A stretch of 64,000 nucleotides of DNA from Sphingomonas qomolangmaensis (GCF_024496245.1 NZ_CP101740.1:1673501-1737500), one strand, 5' to 3'. Positions 8,470 to 17,084 are shown, counted from the stretch's first letter. Notes: a model not told the origin generated them from the sequence alone. Numbers and translations: made by a program.

Positions 8470-8709
8470 TCACCGTACGGATACCTTGATCCCCTGCTTG
8501 GCCCATTCGGCGCGGGTGTTGCATTCGGTGCGCGGGATGCGCGAACCGGTGATCGTGTCGCGGAAGCAGATCCGCTGATTGGGGTTGGGCGCCGCCTTTT
8601 GCGATTCGGCGGCGGTGGCGCGCGTCGCCGGCTTGGGGTCTTCGGCGAGCGCCGGTGCGGCGATTGCAAGCGCGCAGGCGGCGGCGAAAATCGGCGTGAA
8701 ACGGGTCAT
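8470..8709 (-). CDS. Small secreted protein of unknown function
   Basis: A 79-aa protein with a clear signal peptide (FTPIFAAACALAIAAPALA, cut before EDPKP). The mature part is short and polar and holds two cysteines in RICFRDTITGSR and PRTECNTRAEW. Similar cysteine-containing short secreted proteins are common in sphingomonads, and no function is known to me. A small periplasmic protein with one disulfide is the best description. The start at 8709 was chosen because the signal sequence begins right there, and the frame upstream gives a non-signal extension. Confidence 0.7.
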   Translation of the reverse strand: MTRFTPIFAAACALAIAAPALAEDPKPATRATAAESQKAAPNPNQRICFRDTITGSRIPRTECNTRAEWAKQGIKVSVR

Positions 8710-8870
8710 CGGCTTGTCCTCCGTAACCGCCTTACGCGGCGGCACGTGTAGCAGTGCACTAAGCATGCCAGACACTCGATCAAAGCAATATCAACAACTT
8801 AGCGAGATTCTCGCTCGGCGTTTACACTAGTAGTCAGTGAATCGCGCCATAACATGGCGCCGCGCGCCAA

Positions 8871-9641
8871 TCAGCGTAGCTGGACCCAGGTGGGCGCGTG
8901 ATCGCTCGCCTTTTCACGCCCGCGATAGGCCTTGTCGACCCCGGCATCGACCAGGCGATCGGCGGCCATCGGGCTGAGCAGCAGATGATCGATGCGAAAC
9001 CCGGCGTCGCGCTGCCAGGCGCCGGCCTGATAGTCCCAGAAGGTCCATACCCCGCCGCCGGGGAAGCGGGTCCGCAGCGAATCGGTCCAGCCCTGCGACA
9101 GCAGCCGGCGATAGGCCTCGCGCGATTCGGGCTGCATCAGCGCGTCGCTGGCCATCGCGCGCACCGAATAGGTGTCGTCGTCATTGGCGATGACGTTGTA
9201 GTCGCCGGCGAGCACCACCGCGCGTTCCTCGCCCAGCAGCGCCCGTGCGCGCGCCGACAGCCGCTCGAACCAGCGCAGCTTATAGTCGAATTTGGGGCCG
9301 GGCTGCGGGTTGCCGTTGGGCAGATAGATCGATGCGATCACCACGCCGTCGACCTCGGCCTCGAGATAGCGGCTATGTTCGTCCTCGGGCTCGCCCTCTA
9401 GCCCGCGCAGCCGCTCGACTGGGTCCGCGCCGCGCGCCAGGATGGCGACGCCGTTGAAGCCCTTCTGCCCATGCCAGATCGCGCCATAACCCGCGTCGCG
9501 GATATCGCGTTCGGGAAAGGTCTCGTCGCTCGACTTCAGTTCCTGCAGGCACACGACATCGGGCTTCACCTCATCGAGATACTCGATGAGCCGTGGCAGC
9601 CGCGCCTTGATGCCGTTGACGTTGTAACTCGTGATTCGCAC
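8871..9641 (-). CDS. xthA: Exodeoxyribonuclease III (AP endonuclease)
   Basis: A DNA repair enzyme that cuts at abasic sites and has 3' exonuclease activity. It is a 256-aa endonuclease/exonuclease/phosphatase fold. The metal-binding Asn is in SYNVNGIK, the Glu is in CLQELKSSDETFP, and Asp/Asn lie in VLAGDYNVI. The C-terminal catalytic Asp-His pair is in KASDHAPTWVQL. It starts with GTG, 4 bp after the erpA stop, so the two genes are probably co-transcribed. Confidence 0.94.
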   Translation of the reverse strand: MRITSYNVNGIKARLPRLIEYLDEVKPDVVCLQELKSSDETFPERDIRDAGYGAIWHGQKGFNGVAILARGADPVERLRGLEGEPEDEHSRYLEAEVDGVVIASIYLPNGNPQPGPKFDYKLRWFERLSARARALLGEERAVVLAGDYNVIANDDDTYSVRAMASDALMQPESREAYRRLLSQGWTDSLRTRFPGGGVWTFWDYQAGAWQRDAGFRIDHLLLSPMAADRLVDAGVDKAYRGREKASDHAPTWVQLR

Positions 9642-9645
9642 AGGG

Positions 9646-9987
9646 TCAGATCGCGAAGCTGGAGCCGCATCCGCAACCCGCGGCAGCCTGCGGGTTGGTC
9701 ACCTTGAACGCGGCGCCGCCCAGGCTCTCGACGAAATCGACCTGCGCGCCGCGCACCAGATCGAGGCTCATCGAATCGACGATCAATCGCACGCCATCGG
9801 TTTCGGCGATCGTGTCGTCGGCATCAGGGCCATCGGCCAGTCCGAAGCGATACTGGAAGCCCGAACAGCCCCCGCCCTCGACCGAGAGCCGCAGGATCGC
9901 GGGCTTCGCCTGCTTGGCGGCGATCGCGGCAACGCGTGCCGCCGCCGAGGGCGTCAACGCGATCGCGGATGGTTCGATACTGGCCAT
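9646..9987 (-). CDS. erpA: Iron-sulfur cluster insertion protein (A-type)
   Basis: A 113-aa A-type carrier that hands 4Fe-4S clusters to apo-enzymes. The three ligand cysteines are present: one in GGGCSGFQYRF and two in the C-terminal GCGCGSSFAI. The length and the LIVDSMSLDLVRGAQVDF segment are standard for ErpA/IscA. ErpA is preferred over IscA because no isc or suf genes are nearby. Confidence 0.92.
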   Translation of the reverse strand: MASIEPSAIALTPSAAARVAAIAAKQAKPAILRLSVEGGGCSGFQYRFGLADGPDADDTIAETDGVRLIVDSMSLDLVRGAQVDFVESLGGAAFKVTNPQAAAGCGCGSSFAI

Positions 9988-10050
9988 GGATCAGAGATAG
10001 GGGAAGCAGGCGCCACCGGCAATGGATGGCGCCCTGCCCGACCGATCGGC

Positions 10051-11229
10051 TTACTTCGACAGCGGACCGCCGACGTTCGCGCGCTGGCGCAGCGCCTTGT
10101 CCTGCGAGGCGAGCAGCATGTCGGCGCTCTGCATATACGGCATCGGATTGACCGGACGACCGTCGATGCGGACCTCATAGTGAAGATGGCTGCCGGTCGA
10201 ACGCCCGGTCGAGCCCATCAGCCCGACCAGCTGGCCGCGCTTCACGCGGGTGTTGTCCGACACGATGACGCGCGAGAGGTGACCGTAGCGCGTCTGGATG
10301 CCCTTGCCGTGGTTGATCTCGACGAGGTTGCCATAGGCGCCGGCGCGCTGCGCGCGGCTGACGACGCCGTCGGCGGTGGCATAGACCGGGGTGCCGATCG
10401 GGCCGGGAATGTCGAGGCCGGCATGCATCGCCGCAGTGCCGCGGAACGGATCCGAACGGACGCCGAAGCTCGAGGTCAAGGTGAGGTTCTCGACCGGCTG
10501 GAGCGACGGGATCGCGATCACCGCCTGTTCGAGCGTGTCGAGCTTCTTCCAGCTCTGGAACAGCGAGCGGAACTGCGCATCGGCATTGGGCTCGGCGGCG
10601 GCTTCCGCCTCGGCTTCGCGGTCGAGCGGCTCGAACGGACCGCCCATGGCCAGGCCGGCCTTCGAAAGAACGCGGTCGGGGCGGACGCCCAGGCGGCGGA
10701 GATGCTTTTCGGTGGCGGCGATCCGCTGCTCGGTGGCGGCGCGGGCCTGGATGGCGAAGGCGACCTGCTGGTTCTCGATCCGGCGGAGGGGGGCGATGAT
10801 CGAGGCGGCAGCGGGGTTGGCGGGGATTTCGGCGAGTGCGGCGAGTTCCTGGGGGTCACCCTTCCCGCTGAGGACCGAGGCGATCAGTGCCTGGCGCTGC
10901 TCGACGCGGGCGGCATGGGCCTCGGCGGTCTGTTTCACCGACGCGACGTCGGCGCGCATCCGGACGACTTCGGCTTCCATCTGCGCCAGTTCGGCATCGG
11001 CGGCGGCGAAACCGTTGGTCTCTAGCGCGCCATCGACGGTCTGAGCGACGCCGAGCGCCGAGAAGGTCAGCGTGATCGCGGCGACCCCGGCCATCATCGC
11101 CTGGGTACGGCCGGTCACCGAAAGGCGGCGGAGCTTGTGGCCGTCATGGAAGATGAAATCGCGGGTGCTGAAAAAGCTTCGGAACCTGTTGGACAGGCTT
11201 TCGTTCTTGCTGCTGGAAAGATTGTTCAT
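10051..11229 (-). CDS. M23 family metallopeptidase (LytM domain)
   Basis: A 392-aa envelope protein. A cytoplasmic N-terminus of about 50 residues is followed by one membrane span (MMAGVAAITLTFSALGVAQ), then a long coiled-coil-prone region (about residues 75-200). A C-terminal LytM zinc peptidase domain has its ligands intact in MHAGLDIPGP and GSHLHYEVRIDG. The full His-x3-Asp / His-x-His set suggests an active peptidoglycan endopeptidase rather than an EnvC/NlpD-type activator. The cell-wall role is inferred from the family. Confidence 0.88.
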   Translation of the reverse strand: MNNLSSSKNESLSNRFRSFFSTRDFIFHDGHKLRRLSVTGRTQAMMAGVAAITLTFSALGVAQTVDGALETNGFAAADAELAQMEAEVVRMRADVASVKQTAEAHAARVEQRQALIASVLSGKGDPQELAALAEIPANPAAASIIAPLRRIENQQVAFAIQARAATEQRIAATEKHLRRLGVRPDRVLSKAGLAMGGPFEPLDREAEAEAAAEPNADAQFRSLFQSWKKLDTLEQAVIAIPSLQPVENLTLTSSFGVRSDPFRGTAAMHAGLDIPGPIGTPVYATADGVVSRAQRAGAYGNLVEINHGKGIQTRYGHLSRVIVSDNTRVKRGQLVGLMGSTGRSTGSHLHYEVRIDGRPVNPMPYMQSADMLLASQDKALRQRANVGGPLSK

Positions 11230-11458
11230 TTTTCCCCGGCGACCATGTTGCGCGGCCCCCAGAATGGCGGCTGCGAGAGGTTTGTCACGATCGCAGCCCC
11301 TCCGCGCTCTGACGATTGGGTTGTGCGGAAACTACGCATCGACAGCAATAGCAGTATGATTTGTGCGCGTTAGACCGGGTTGGCGGCACGGCGAGTCGTT
11401 GAACGGCGGCTTAATCAGCCGAATTCCAGCCCAACGTCCGGCCCGAATCCCGTTAGCG

Positions 11459-11932
11459 CTACCCCCGCGGCAGCGCGTTGGCGGCCGCGAGCACCTCGTC
11501 GACATGGCCCGGCACCTTCACCTTGCGCCAGGCGCGCACCAGCCGGCCATCGGCGCCGAACAGGAAGGTCGACCGGTCGATCCCCATATATTGCTTGCCG
11601 TACATGCTCTTTTCGACCCAGGCGCCGAACGCTTCGCAGACCCTGTCGTCGACGTCGCTGGCGAGCGGTACAGCGAGCGCATATTTGGCGGCGAACTTCT
11701 GGTGCTTGGCGGGCGGATCCTTCGAGATGCCGAGGATATCGACACCCGCCGCCTCGAAAGCGGGCATCGCCTCCGAAAAGCCCTGCGCCTCGCGGGTGCA
11801 GCCCGGCGTATCGTCCTTGGGGTAGAAATACACCACCAGCGGGCGGCCGGTAGCGTCGGCCAGGCGCCGCACGCTGCCGTCGGGCAGCGTCACCGCGACG
11901 TCGGGGATCGGGGCACCGGGTTCGAGCGTCAT
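11459..11932 (-). CDS. bcp: Peroxiredoxin, Bcp/PrxQ type
   Basis: A thiol peroxidase of 157 aa that reduces hydrogen peroxide and organic hydroperoxides. The peroxidatic cysteine is Cys45 in KDDTPGCTREAQGF. The resolving cysteine found five residues later in many Bcp proteins is absent. Cys99 (DRVCEAFG) is the only other cysteine, so the resolving mechanism is atypical or uses an outside thiol. The start codon overlaps the glnE stop (ATGA), so it is translated from the glnE message. Confidence 0.92.
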   Translation of the reverse strand: MTLEPGAPIPDVAVTLPDGSVRRLADATGRPLVVYFYPKDDTPGCTREAQGFSEAMPAFEAAGVDILGISKDPPAKHQKFAAKYALAVPLASDVDDRVCEAFGAWVEKSMYGKQYMGIDRSTFLFGADGRLVRAWRKVKVPGHVDEVLAAANALPRG

Positions 11933-14622
11933 TCTTCGTCTCCACCAATCGCCGCCCAGGCGGCGCGCACTTCCTGGCGCGTCGCCTCGAGCGATGCAAC
12001 CACCGCGCCCCAGTCGGGCAGTGCCAGCGCGCGCGCGATCAGCGCCTGCGTCGGCACCGCGGGGGGCTGCGCGTCGGGAGCGACCAGCCGCAGCGTCACC
12101 AGCAGCCGCGTCAGCAGATCATGCGCCGGGCCGATCGCCGCCGGCAGATGCCCCGCGGCGACCAGCGACGCGATCGCGGTGGGCAGATCGGGCGAAAAGC
12201 CGGAGCGATGCACCAGCTGCCGAACATGGACGGCGAATTCGAGATCGACCAGCCCGCCATCGAGCAGCTTGGCATCGAGCGGGCCTTGCGCGGGCTTGTG
12301 CGCGCGAATGTCGCGCCGCATCGCGCGCGCTTCGGCGACGATGTCGCGTTCGGGGCGTTCGCCCGCCAGCACCGTATCGATCGCGGCTTGCGTCGCGGCG
12401 CGCGCGGCGGGCGAGCCGAAGACCGCCCGCGCGCGGGTGAGGGCCATATGCTCCCAGGTCCACGCGCTCTCGCGCTGGTAGCGCGCGAAGCCCTCTAGCG
12501 AGACCACCAGCGGCCCCTGCGTTCCCGAAGGGCGCAGCCTGGTATCGACCGGATAGAGCGGCCCCGACGCGGTCGCGACCGATAGCGCGGCGGTGAGCCG
12601 CTGCGCCAATCGGTTGTAGTAGAGCACCGCGGCTAAGGGCTTTGCGCCGTCCGACTCGCCGCCGTGATCGCCGGTGAAGAGATAGATCAGGTCGAGGTCC
12701 GACGCATGGGTGAGCGCCGCCCCGCCGAGCCGGCCGAGCGCGAGCACCACCAGTTCGCTGCCGGGCACCACGCCATGCCGCCGCGCGAATTCGGCGACGG
12801 TCGCATCGCCCAGCGCGACGATCGCGGCTTCGGCGACGCGCGCATAGCCCGCCGCGACGTCGAGCGGATCGGCGGTGCCCGCGACGATCTGTACCCCAAG
12901 CGCAAAGCGCTTTTCGTTGACGATCCGGCGGACATGATCGAGCTGGCGCTCATAGCCGTCGCCGTCGAACGAGCGCAGCCGCATCTCGCCCGCCAGTTCG
13001 GCGACCGACCCCACCGGATCGAGCGCGCTGGCGTCGATCAGCCCGTCGAGCAATTCGATCCGCCGCCCGAGCGTGTCGGCGAGCGTCGGGGCATAGCTCA
13101 GCGTCGTCGCGAGCAGGCGCATCAGCGACGGCTGCGCTTCGAGCAGGCGGAAGAAGTTGATCGCGCTGGGCAGCCGCGCGAGCATCGTATCGAGCCGGGC
13201 GACCGCCGCCGCGGGATCGGGCGCGTCGCCGAACGCCTCGCACAATTGCGGCAGCACCGCTTCGAGCGCGGCGCGCGCGGGCGGGCTGCGCAAGGCAGGG
13301 TAGTTGCCCGTCCGCCACTGCTCGATCCGCCGCACCACTGCGTCGGTTTCGCCGAACCCGAGCACGCGAAGCCGCTCGCCCAGCCCATCGTCGCCGCCCG
13401 GAAGCCGCGTCTCGCCCTGCGGTTCGATAGCGTCGTAGATCCGCCCCACCCGCTCGACATGCGGGCGCAGCAGGTCGAGCAGCGCCGCGCCATCCTGCAG
13501 GCCATGCAGCCGCGCCACGCGATCGAGCGCCTCGCCGCTCGGCAGCGCGTGGGTCTGGCGATCGTCGATCATCTGGACGCGATGCTCGATCGTGCGCAGC
13601 AGGCGATAGGCCTCGGCAAGGTGGACCGCGTCGCCGGCGTCGATCCAGCCCGCCGCCGCCAAGGCCGCGAGCGCATCGAGCGTGGCGGGCGCGCGCAGCA
13701 CCGGGTCGCGGCCACCGTGGATCAGTTGGTGGACCTGCGCATAAAATTCGATCTCGCGGATGCCGCCGCGGCCGCGCTTGAGGTCGTATCCCGCGCCGAA
13801 CGCCTGCCCCTGGACATGATGGTCGCGGATGCGGACGGTAATCTGGCGGATCTCGGCGATCGTCCCGAAATCGAGCGCGCGGCGCCACACGAACGGCCGG
13901 ATCGCGGCCAGGAACCGCTCACCCAGCGCGATATCGCCCGCCGCCGAACGCGCGCGAATGAACGCCGCGCGCTCCCACGCCAGCGCCTGTGATTCATAAT
14001 AGCCGATCGCGGCATCGACCGGCAGCGCGATCGGGGTGATCTCGGGCGAAGGCCGCAGCCGGAGGTCGACGCGCAGCACATAGCCATCGGCGTCGCGCGC
14101 CTGCAGCAATTCGACCACGCGCTTGCCGATGCGTACCGCGGCATCCTCGACATCCTCGCGCGGGCGGCACGGCAAGGTAGCAGGATCGTACAGCAGGATC
14201 GGATCGATATCCGACGAGTAATTGAGCTCGTGGCTCCCCTGCTTGCCCAAGGCGATCGCGACGAACCCGGTGGGCGCCGCCCCCGGCGTGCGCTCCTCGA
14301 TCGCGGTGCGGATCGCGGTGTCGAGCGCGTGGTCGGCAAAGCTCGTCAGCGTTCCGACCACCTGCTTGAAGCGATAAACCCCTGCCAAGTCACCGAGCGC
14401 CACGAGCAGCGCCAGCCGCCGGCGCTCGATCCGCAAGCGTTGCGCGACCGGTCGCTCGTCGATGTCCCCCGCCGCGATGCGCAGCGGATCGGCCAGGGCG
14501 GCCGCAGCATCAGCAGCAAGGTCGGGCTCGCGGTCGATCAACCAGGCGAGAAAAGGCGCGAATTGGCGCGCGCGATCGAGCGCTTCGGACAGCGCGCGGG
14601 CGTCAGCAATTGGGTTCATCAT
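11929..14622 (-). CDS. glnE: Bifunctional glutamine synthetase adenylyltransferase / adenylyl-removing enzyme
   Basis: Controls glutamine synthetase by adding and removing AMP in response to PII signalling. It is 897 aa with two nucleotidyltransferase domains. The N-terminal removing domain carries LNYSSDIDPILLYDP; the usual form is SDIDLI, so Leu is replaced by Pro here. The C-terminal transfer domain carries LTHASDLDLIYLFTG. A GlnD-type regulatory helical region lies between them. The gene leads a two-gene transcript with bcp. Confidence 0.94.
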   Translation of the reverse strand: MMNPIADARALSEALDRARQFAPFLAWLIDREPDLAADAAAALADPLRIAAGDIDERPVAQRLRIERRRLALLVALGDLAGVYRFKQVVGTLTSFADHALDTAIRTAIEERTPGAAPTGFVAIALGKQGSHELNYSSDIDPILLYDPATLPCRPREDVEDAAVRIGKRVVELLQARDADGYVLRVDLRLRPSPEITPIALPVDAAIGYYESQALAWERAAFIRARSAAGDIALGERFLAAIRPFVWRRALDFGTIAEIRQITVRIRDHHVQGQAFGAGYDLKRGRGGIREIEFYAQVHQLIHGGRDPVLRAPATLDALAALAAAGWIDAGDAVHLAEAYRLLRTIEHRVQMIDDRQTHALPSGEALDRVARLHGLQDGAALLDLLRPHVERVGRIYDAIEPQGETRLPGGDDGLGERLRVLGFGETDAVVRRIEQWRTGNYPALRSPPARAALEAVLPQLCEAFGDAPDPAAAVARLDTMLARLPSAINFFRLLEAQPSLMRLLATTLSYAPTLADTLGRRIELLDGLIDASALDPVGSVAELAGEMRLRSFDGDGYERQLDHVRRIVNEKRFALGVQIVAGTADPLDVAAGYARVAEAAIVALGDATVAEFARRHGVVPGSELVVLALGRLGGAALTHASDLDLIYLFTGDHGGESDGAKPLAAVLYYNRLAQRLTAALSVATASGPLYPVDTRLRPSGTQGPLVVSLEGFARYQRESAWTWEHMALTRARAVFGSPAARAATQAAIDTVLAGERPERDIVAEARAMRRDIRAHKPAQGPLDAKLLDGGLVDLEFAVHVRQLVHRSGFSPDLPTAIASLVAAGHLPAAIGPAHDLLTRLLVTLRLVAPDAQPPAVPTQALIARALALPDWGAVVASLEATRQEVRAAWAAIGGDEE

Positions 14623-14695
14623 GTGCCCCGCAGAAGAATTCGCTGAAGCTGCAACATTGCGGCAACAAATCGGCCAATGGCTCGTTGTCGCCTGT

Positions 14696-14881
14696 ATGAA
14701 AATGCTTTCGCCGCATCATGGAACCAATGACGATGCCATGCACGTCGTCATCGCGATGCCGCAAGCCGGCGACACCATCGGCGGGGTGCTGCGCCGGGTG
14801 TATGGTCGCGAACGCGCGCTGCCGGGCGACATGCTCGAGCTTCTTGCACGGATCGACGCTTCGCCCGCCCTCGACGCCTAG
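14696..14881 (+). CDS. NepR-like small protein (possible second anti-sigma factor)
   Basis: A 61-aa ORF running towards ecfG and ending 7 bp before the ecfG stop. Its C-terminal half, IGGVLRRVYGRERALPGDM followed by LELLARID, aligns with the NepR encoded near 17 kb (VGDALRAVYRQAIDESIPDE then LLDLLKKLD). The shared pattern is L-R-x-V-Y, a P at the turn, then L-x-L-L-x-x-[IL]-D. NepR proteins bind EcfG-type sigma factors. No strong ribosome site precedes the ATG at 14696, and later starts are possible. Known sphingomonads can carry two NepR proteins, which supports the call. Confidence 0.6.
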   Translation: MKMLSPHHGTNDDAMHVVIAMPQAGDTIGGVLRRVYGRERALPGDMLELLARIDASPALDA

Positions 14882-14888
14882 GCCATGC

Positions 14889-15527
14889 TCAGCGATCGCG
14901 GCTGAGTTCCTCGACTTCGCCCATGATCGTATCGAGCGCACTGCGCCCGCCGGCATCATGTTCGCGGCGTGACGGCAAGGCGCCGTCGGTCAGCAGATTC
15001 TCCAGCGCTACGCGGCCACGCGCCACCCGGCTCTTGATCGTGCCGACCGCGACTTCGCAGATTTCCGCCGCCTCTTCATAAGCGAAACCGCCCGCCCCCA
15101 CCAGAATCAGCGCCTCACGCTGCGGGCGCGGCAGATGCAGTAGGGCACGCTGCATATCGGTGAGCTCGACATGACGGTCCTGGCTAGCGGGAGCCGCCAG
15201 CAGCCGGTCGGCCACGAGATCGTCCCACTCCCCCTTGAACCGCGCCCGCCGCATCTGCGACAGATACAGGTTGCGCAGGATGATGAAGGTCCAGGCACGC
15301 ATGTTGGTACCCGCCTGGAAGCGCTGGCGCGCCGCCCATGCCTTCAGCAAGGTTTCCTGCACCAGATCGTCGGCCAGGTCACGGCTGCCCGACAAAGACC
15401 GCCCGAAGGCGCGAAGATGCGGGATTACCTGGGTCAACTGAACCTTGAACTCGCTATCCGAAAGCGAGACATGTTCGACTACTACCTCGACTTCGGGCGC
15501 TTCGTCATGCTCGTCGTGCTGCGACAT
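14889..15527 (-). CDS. ecfG: General stress response sigma factor EcfG
   Basis: An ECF sigma factor of 212 aa. Region 2 covers about residues 30-95 (DDLVQETLLKAWAARQRF, then MRAWTFIILRNLYLSQMRR). Region 4 covers about 125-180 (LPRPQREALILVGAGGFAYE, then EICEVAVGTIKSRVARGR). It directs transcription from GGAAC-N16-CGTT-type promoters when NepR is titrated by phosphorylated PhyR. The identification is secure because phyR, nepR and a PhyP-like kinase surround it. The start at 15527 (MSQHDEHDE) was chosen over a longer frame that reads into a repeat-like GC-rich hairpin. Confidence 0.93.
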   Translation of the reverse strand: MSQHDEHDEAPEVEVVVEHVSLSDSEFKVQLTQVIPHLRAFGRSLSGSRDLADDLVQETLLKAWAARQRFQAGTNMRAWTFIILRNLYLSQMRRARFKGEWDDLVADRLLAAPASQDRHVELTDMQRALLHLPRPQREALILVGAGGFAYEEAAEICEVAVGTIKSRVARGRVALENLLTDGALPSRREHDAGGRSALDTIMGEVEELSRDR

Positions 15528-15587
15528 TCGTATCCGTTCAACAGGGTGCGGTCGATCCACACCGGAACCGCGAAGATAGGGGGTAGC

Positions 15588-15627
15588 GGGGGGGTTGGCC
15601 ACCCCCCTCCCCGGCCTTGCGCCGGGG
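15588..15627 (-). terminator. GC-rich double hairpin between small membrane gene and ecfG
   Basis: Two adjacent palindromes: GGGGG-TTGGCCA-CCCCC around 15590-15607, and a 7-bp stem CCCCGGC/GCCGGGG with a 5-nt loop at 15609-15627. They lie downstream of the small membrane gene and upstream of ecfG on the same strand. This could be an attenuator or terminator separating ecfG from phyR. No U-tract is present. Confidence 0.45.
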
Positions 15628-15636
15628 TTGCCGCGT

Positions 15637-15771
15637 TCAGCTCAGCAGCAATACGGCGAAAATAATCACCACCAGCACCAGCGAGATCGGCAGGATATAC
15701 CGCGTCATATGCGGGGTGGCGCCGGCGCGGGCGCGGTCGGTATCGATATGTGGTTCGTTCTGGTCGGCCAT
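15637..15771 (-). CDS. 44-aa single-span membrane protein between phyR and ecfG
   Basis: A short ORF with an ATG at 15771 preceded by a strong AAGGGGG ribosome site 8 nt upstream. The first about 24 residues are polar (MADQNEPHIDTDRARAGATP). Then comes one hydrophobic span (YILPISLVLVVIIFAVLLLS) that ends at the C-terminus. It begins 43 bp after the phyR stop on the same strand, so it is likely co-transcribed with phyR. Function unknown. The good ribosome site and clean polar/hydrophobic layout argue that it is real. I know of no named family. Confidence 0.6.
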   Translation of the reverse strand: MADQNEPHIDTDRARAGATPHMTRYILPISLVLVVIIFAVLLLS

Positions 15772-15814
15772 GTAAGCGCCCCCTTGAATAGACTGAAATC
15801 TGGCTTCGGTGCGA

Positions 15815-16615
15815 TCAGCCGGCGGGTACCGATGACTGATCGAAGAACAATGCTTGGCTGATCGCCGCCTTCACCGTCGATCGCTGGAACGGCTTGGTGA
15901 TCAGGAAGGTCGGCTCGGGGCGTTCCCCCGTCAGCAACCGTTCGGGGAAGGCGGTGATGAAGATCACGGGGACGTTGAACTGCGCAAGGATGTCCTTGAC
16001 CGCATCGATGCCCGAGCTGTCATCGGCCAACTGGATGTCCGCCAAGACGAGGCCGGGACGATCTTCCATCGCCAATGCGACTGCTTCGTCGCGCGTCACC
16101 GCAACGCCGGTGACCTCATGACCGAGATCGCGGACGATCGTTTCGATGTCCATCGCGATGATCGGCTCATCCTCGATCACCAGCACCCGCGCGCGGGTCT
16201 GCTGCTCGATTTCGGACAGCGCATCGGACACCAGGGTGTCGATCTCGTCGTCGGACACGTCGATCAGATACGCCGCATCCTCGACGGTGAAGCCTTCCAT
16301 CGCGGTCAGCAGCAATGCCTGGCGCGACAGCGGCGCGATGCGCGAGAGCCGGGCGCGTGCGATTGCTTCGGGATCGCTGGACGCTTCGCCGGGAAAGCGG
16401 TCATCGTCGATGTGCGCCGACGACCAGATCGCCTGGAACGTGCGGTACAGCCCGAGCCGCGGATCGACGTCCTTGGGAAACTCCTCGGGCGCCGAGACGA
16501 TGGCTTCGAGCGTGGCGCGCACATAGCGGTCGCCTTCGGTCTGGCTCCCCGTCAGCGCGCGGCCGTAGCGGCGCAGGAAAGGAAGATGGGGAGCAAGCTG
16601 TTGGCCAAGCGACAT
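15815..16615 (-). CDS. phyR: General stress response regulator PhyR
   Basis: A 266-aa anti-anti-sigma response regulator. The N-terminal about 135 residues form a sigma-like EcfG mimic (LPFLRRYGRALTGSQTEGD ... FTVEDAAYLIDVSDDEID). The C-terminal about 120 residues are a receiver domain, with acidic residues in VIEDEPIIAMD, the phospho-acceptor Asp in LVLADIQLADDSSG, Thr in FITAFPE, and Lys in FLITKPF. Phosphorylation exposes the mimic, which binds NepR and frees EcfG. The start at 16615 (MSLGQQLAPHL) matches the usual PhyR N-terminus; an ATG at 16633 is the alternative. It is divergent from nepR-phyP. Confidence 0.95.
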   Translation of the reverse strand: MSLGQQLAPHLPFLRRYGRALTGSQTEGDRYVRATLEAIVSAPEEFPKDVDPRLGLYRTFQAIWSSAHIDDDRFPGEASSDPEAIARARLSRIAPLSRQALLLTAMEGFTVEDAAYLIDVSDDEIDTLVSDALSEIEQQTRARVLVIEDEPIIAMDIETIVRDLGHEVTGVAVTRDEAVALAMEDRPGLVLADIQLADDSSGIDAVKDILAQFNVPVIFITAFPERLLTGERPEPTFLITKPFQRSTVKAAISQALFFDQSSVPAG

Positions 16616-16725
16616 GATCGGGGTGGTCTCCATCCAGTTGAGCGCGATATATGACAACGCTCAAAGGCGTTTTTTGATGCGAGCGCAATGGCGGGGGACG
16701 CATCCCCCGTTTTTGCTTCGCGTCT

Positions 16726-16750
16726 GGAACCAACGAGATTGTTTTTGGTT
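16726..16750 (+). promoter_or_regulatory. Candidate EcfG-type promoter for nepR-phyP
   Basis: GGAAC at 16726-16730, a 16-nt spacer, then GGTT at 16747-16750 (the consensus -10 for this class is CGTT). It lies about 160 bp before the nepR start in the phyR-nepR divergent gap (16616-16908), which contains no other gene. One mismatch in the -10 makes this probable rather than certain. It would give autoregulation of the stress circuit. Confidence 0.5.
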
Positions 16751-16908
16751 TCACCCCGGAAGCGCACTTGCTAGCGCGGTACAAAATGCTGCGGTCGGAT
16801 GGTGTGCAACCCGAAAAAGTCATAGTCGCTGGCCAACTTGCTGCAGAAGTTGCACAGAAGGTCGATCATATCATCGTGCCGCGCGTTGCGGGATGAAGGG
16901 GGAAATTG

Positions 16909-17076
16909 GTGCGTCCTGGGAATAAACCCACAAACGAAGCGGTGACGGCGAAAAGTGCGTCGGAATCGCGCCACAGCGAAAAGTCCGTGGGGGACGCGTT
17001 GCGTGCAGTGTACCGCCAGGCAATCGACGAAAGCATTCCCGACGAGTTGCTGGACCTCCTCAAAAAGCTAGATTAG
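16909..17076 (+). CDS. nepR: Anti-sigma factor NepR
   Basis: A 55-aa protein starting at GTG (16909), with an AAGGGGG ribosome site 6-7 nt upstream. The N-terminal 26 residues are polar and probably disordered. The C-terminal core VGDALRAVYRQAIDESIPDE then LLDLLKKLD is the NepR two-helix signature. It binds EcfG and keeps it inactive until PhyR~P takes over. It ends 8 bp before the kinase gene and is co-transcribed with it. Short length and the non-ATG start make it easy to miss in automatic annotation. Confidence 0.9.
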   Translation: MRPGNKPTNEAVTAKSASESRHSEKSVGDALRAVYRQAIDESIPDELLDLLKKLD

Positions 17077-17084
17077 CCGACAGC

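Noticed and set aside
16657..16676. Small hairpin AACGC-TCAAAG-GCGTT followed by T's, terminator-like on the plus strand
   Set aside because: No plus-strand gene ends upstream of it. It lies in the leader of the minus-strand phyR gene, so a terminator role has no support.
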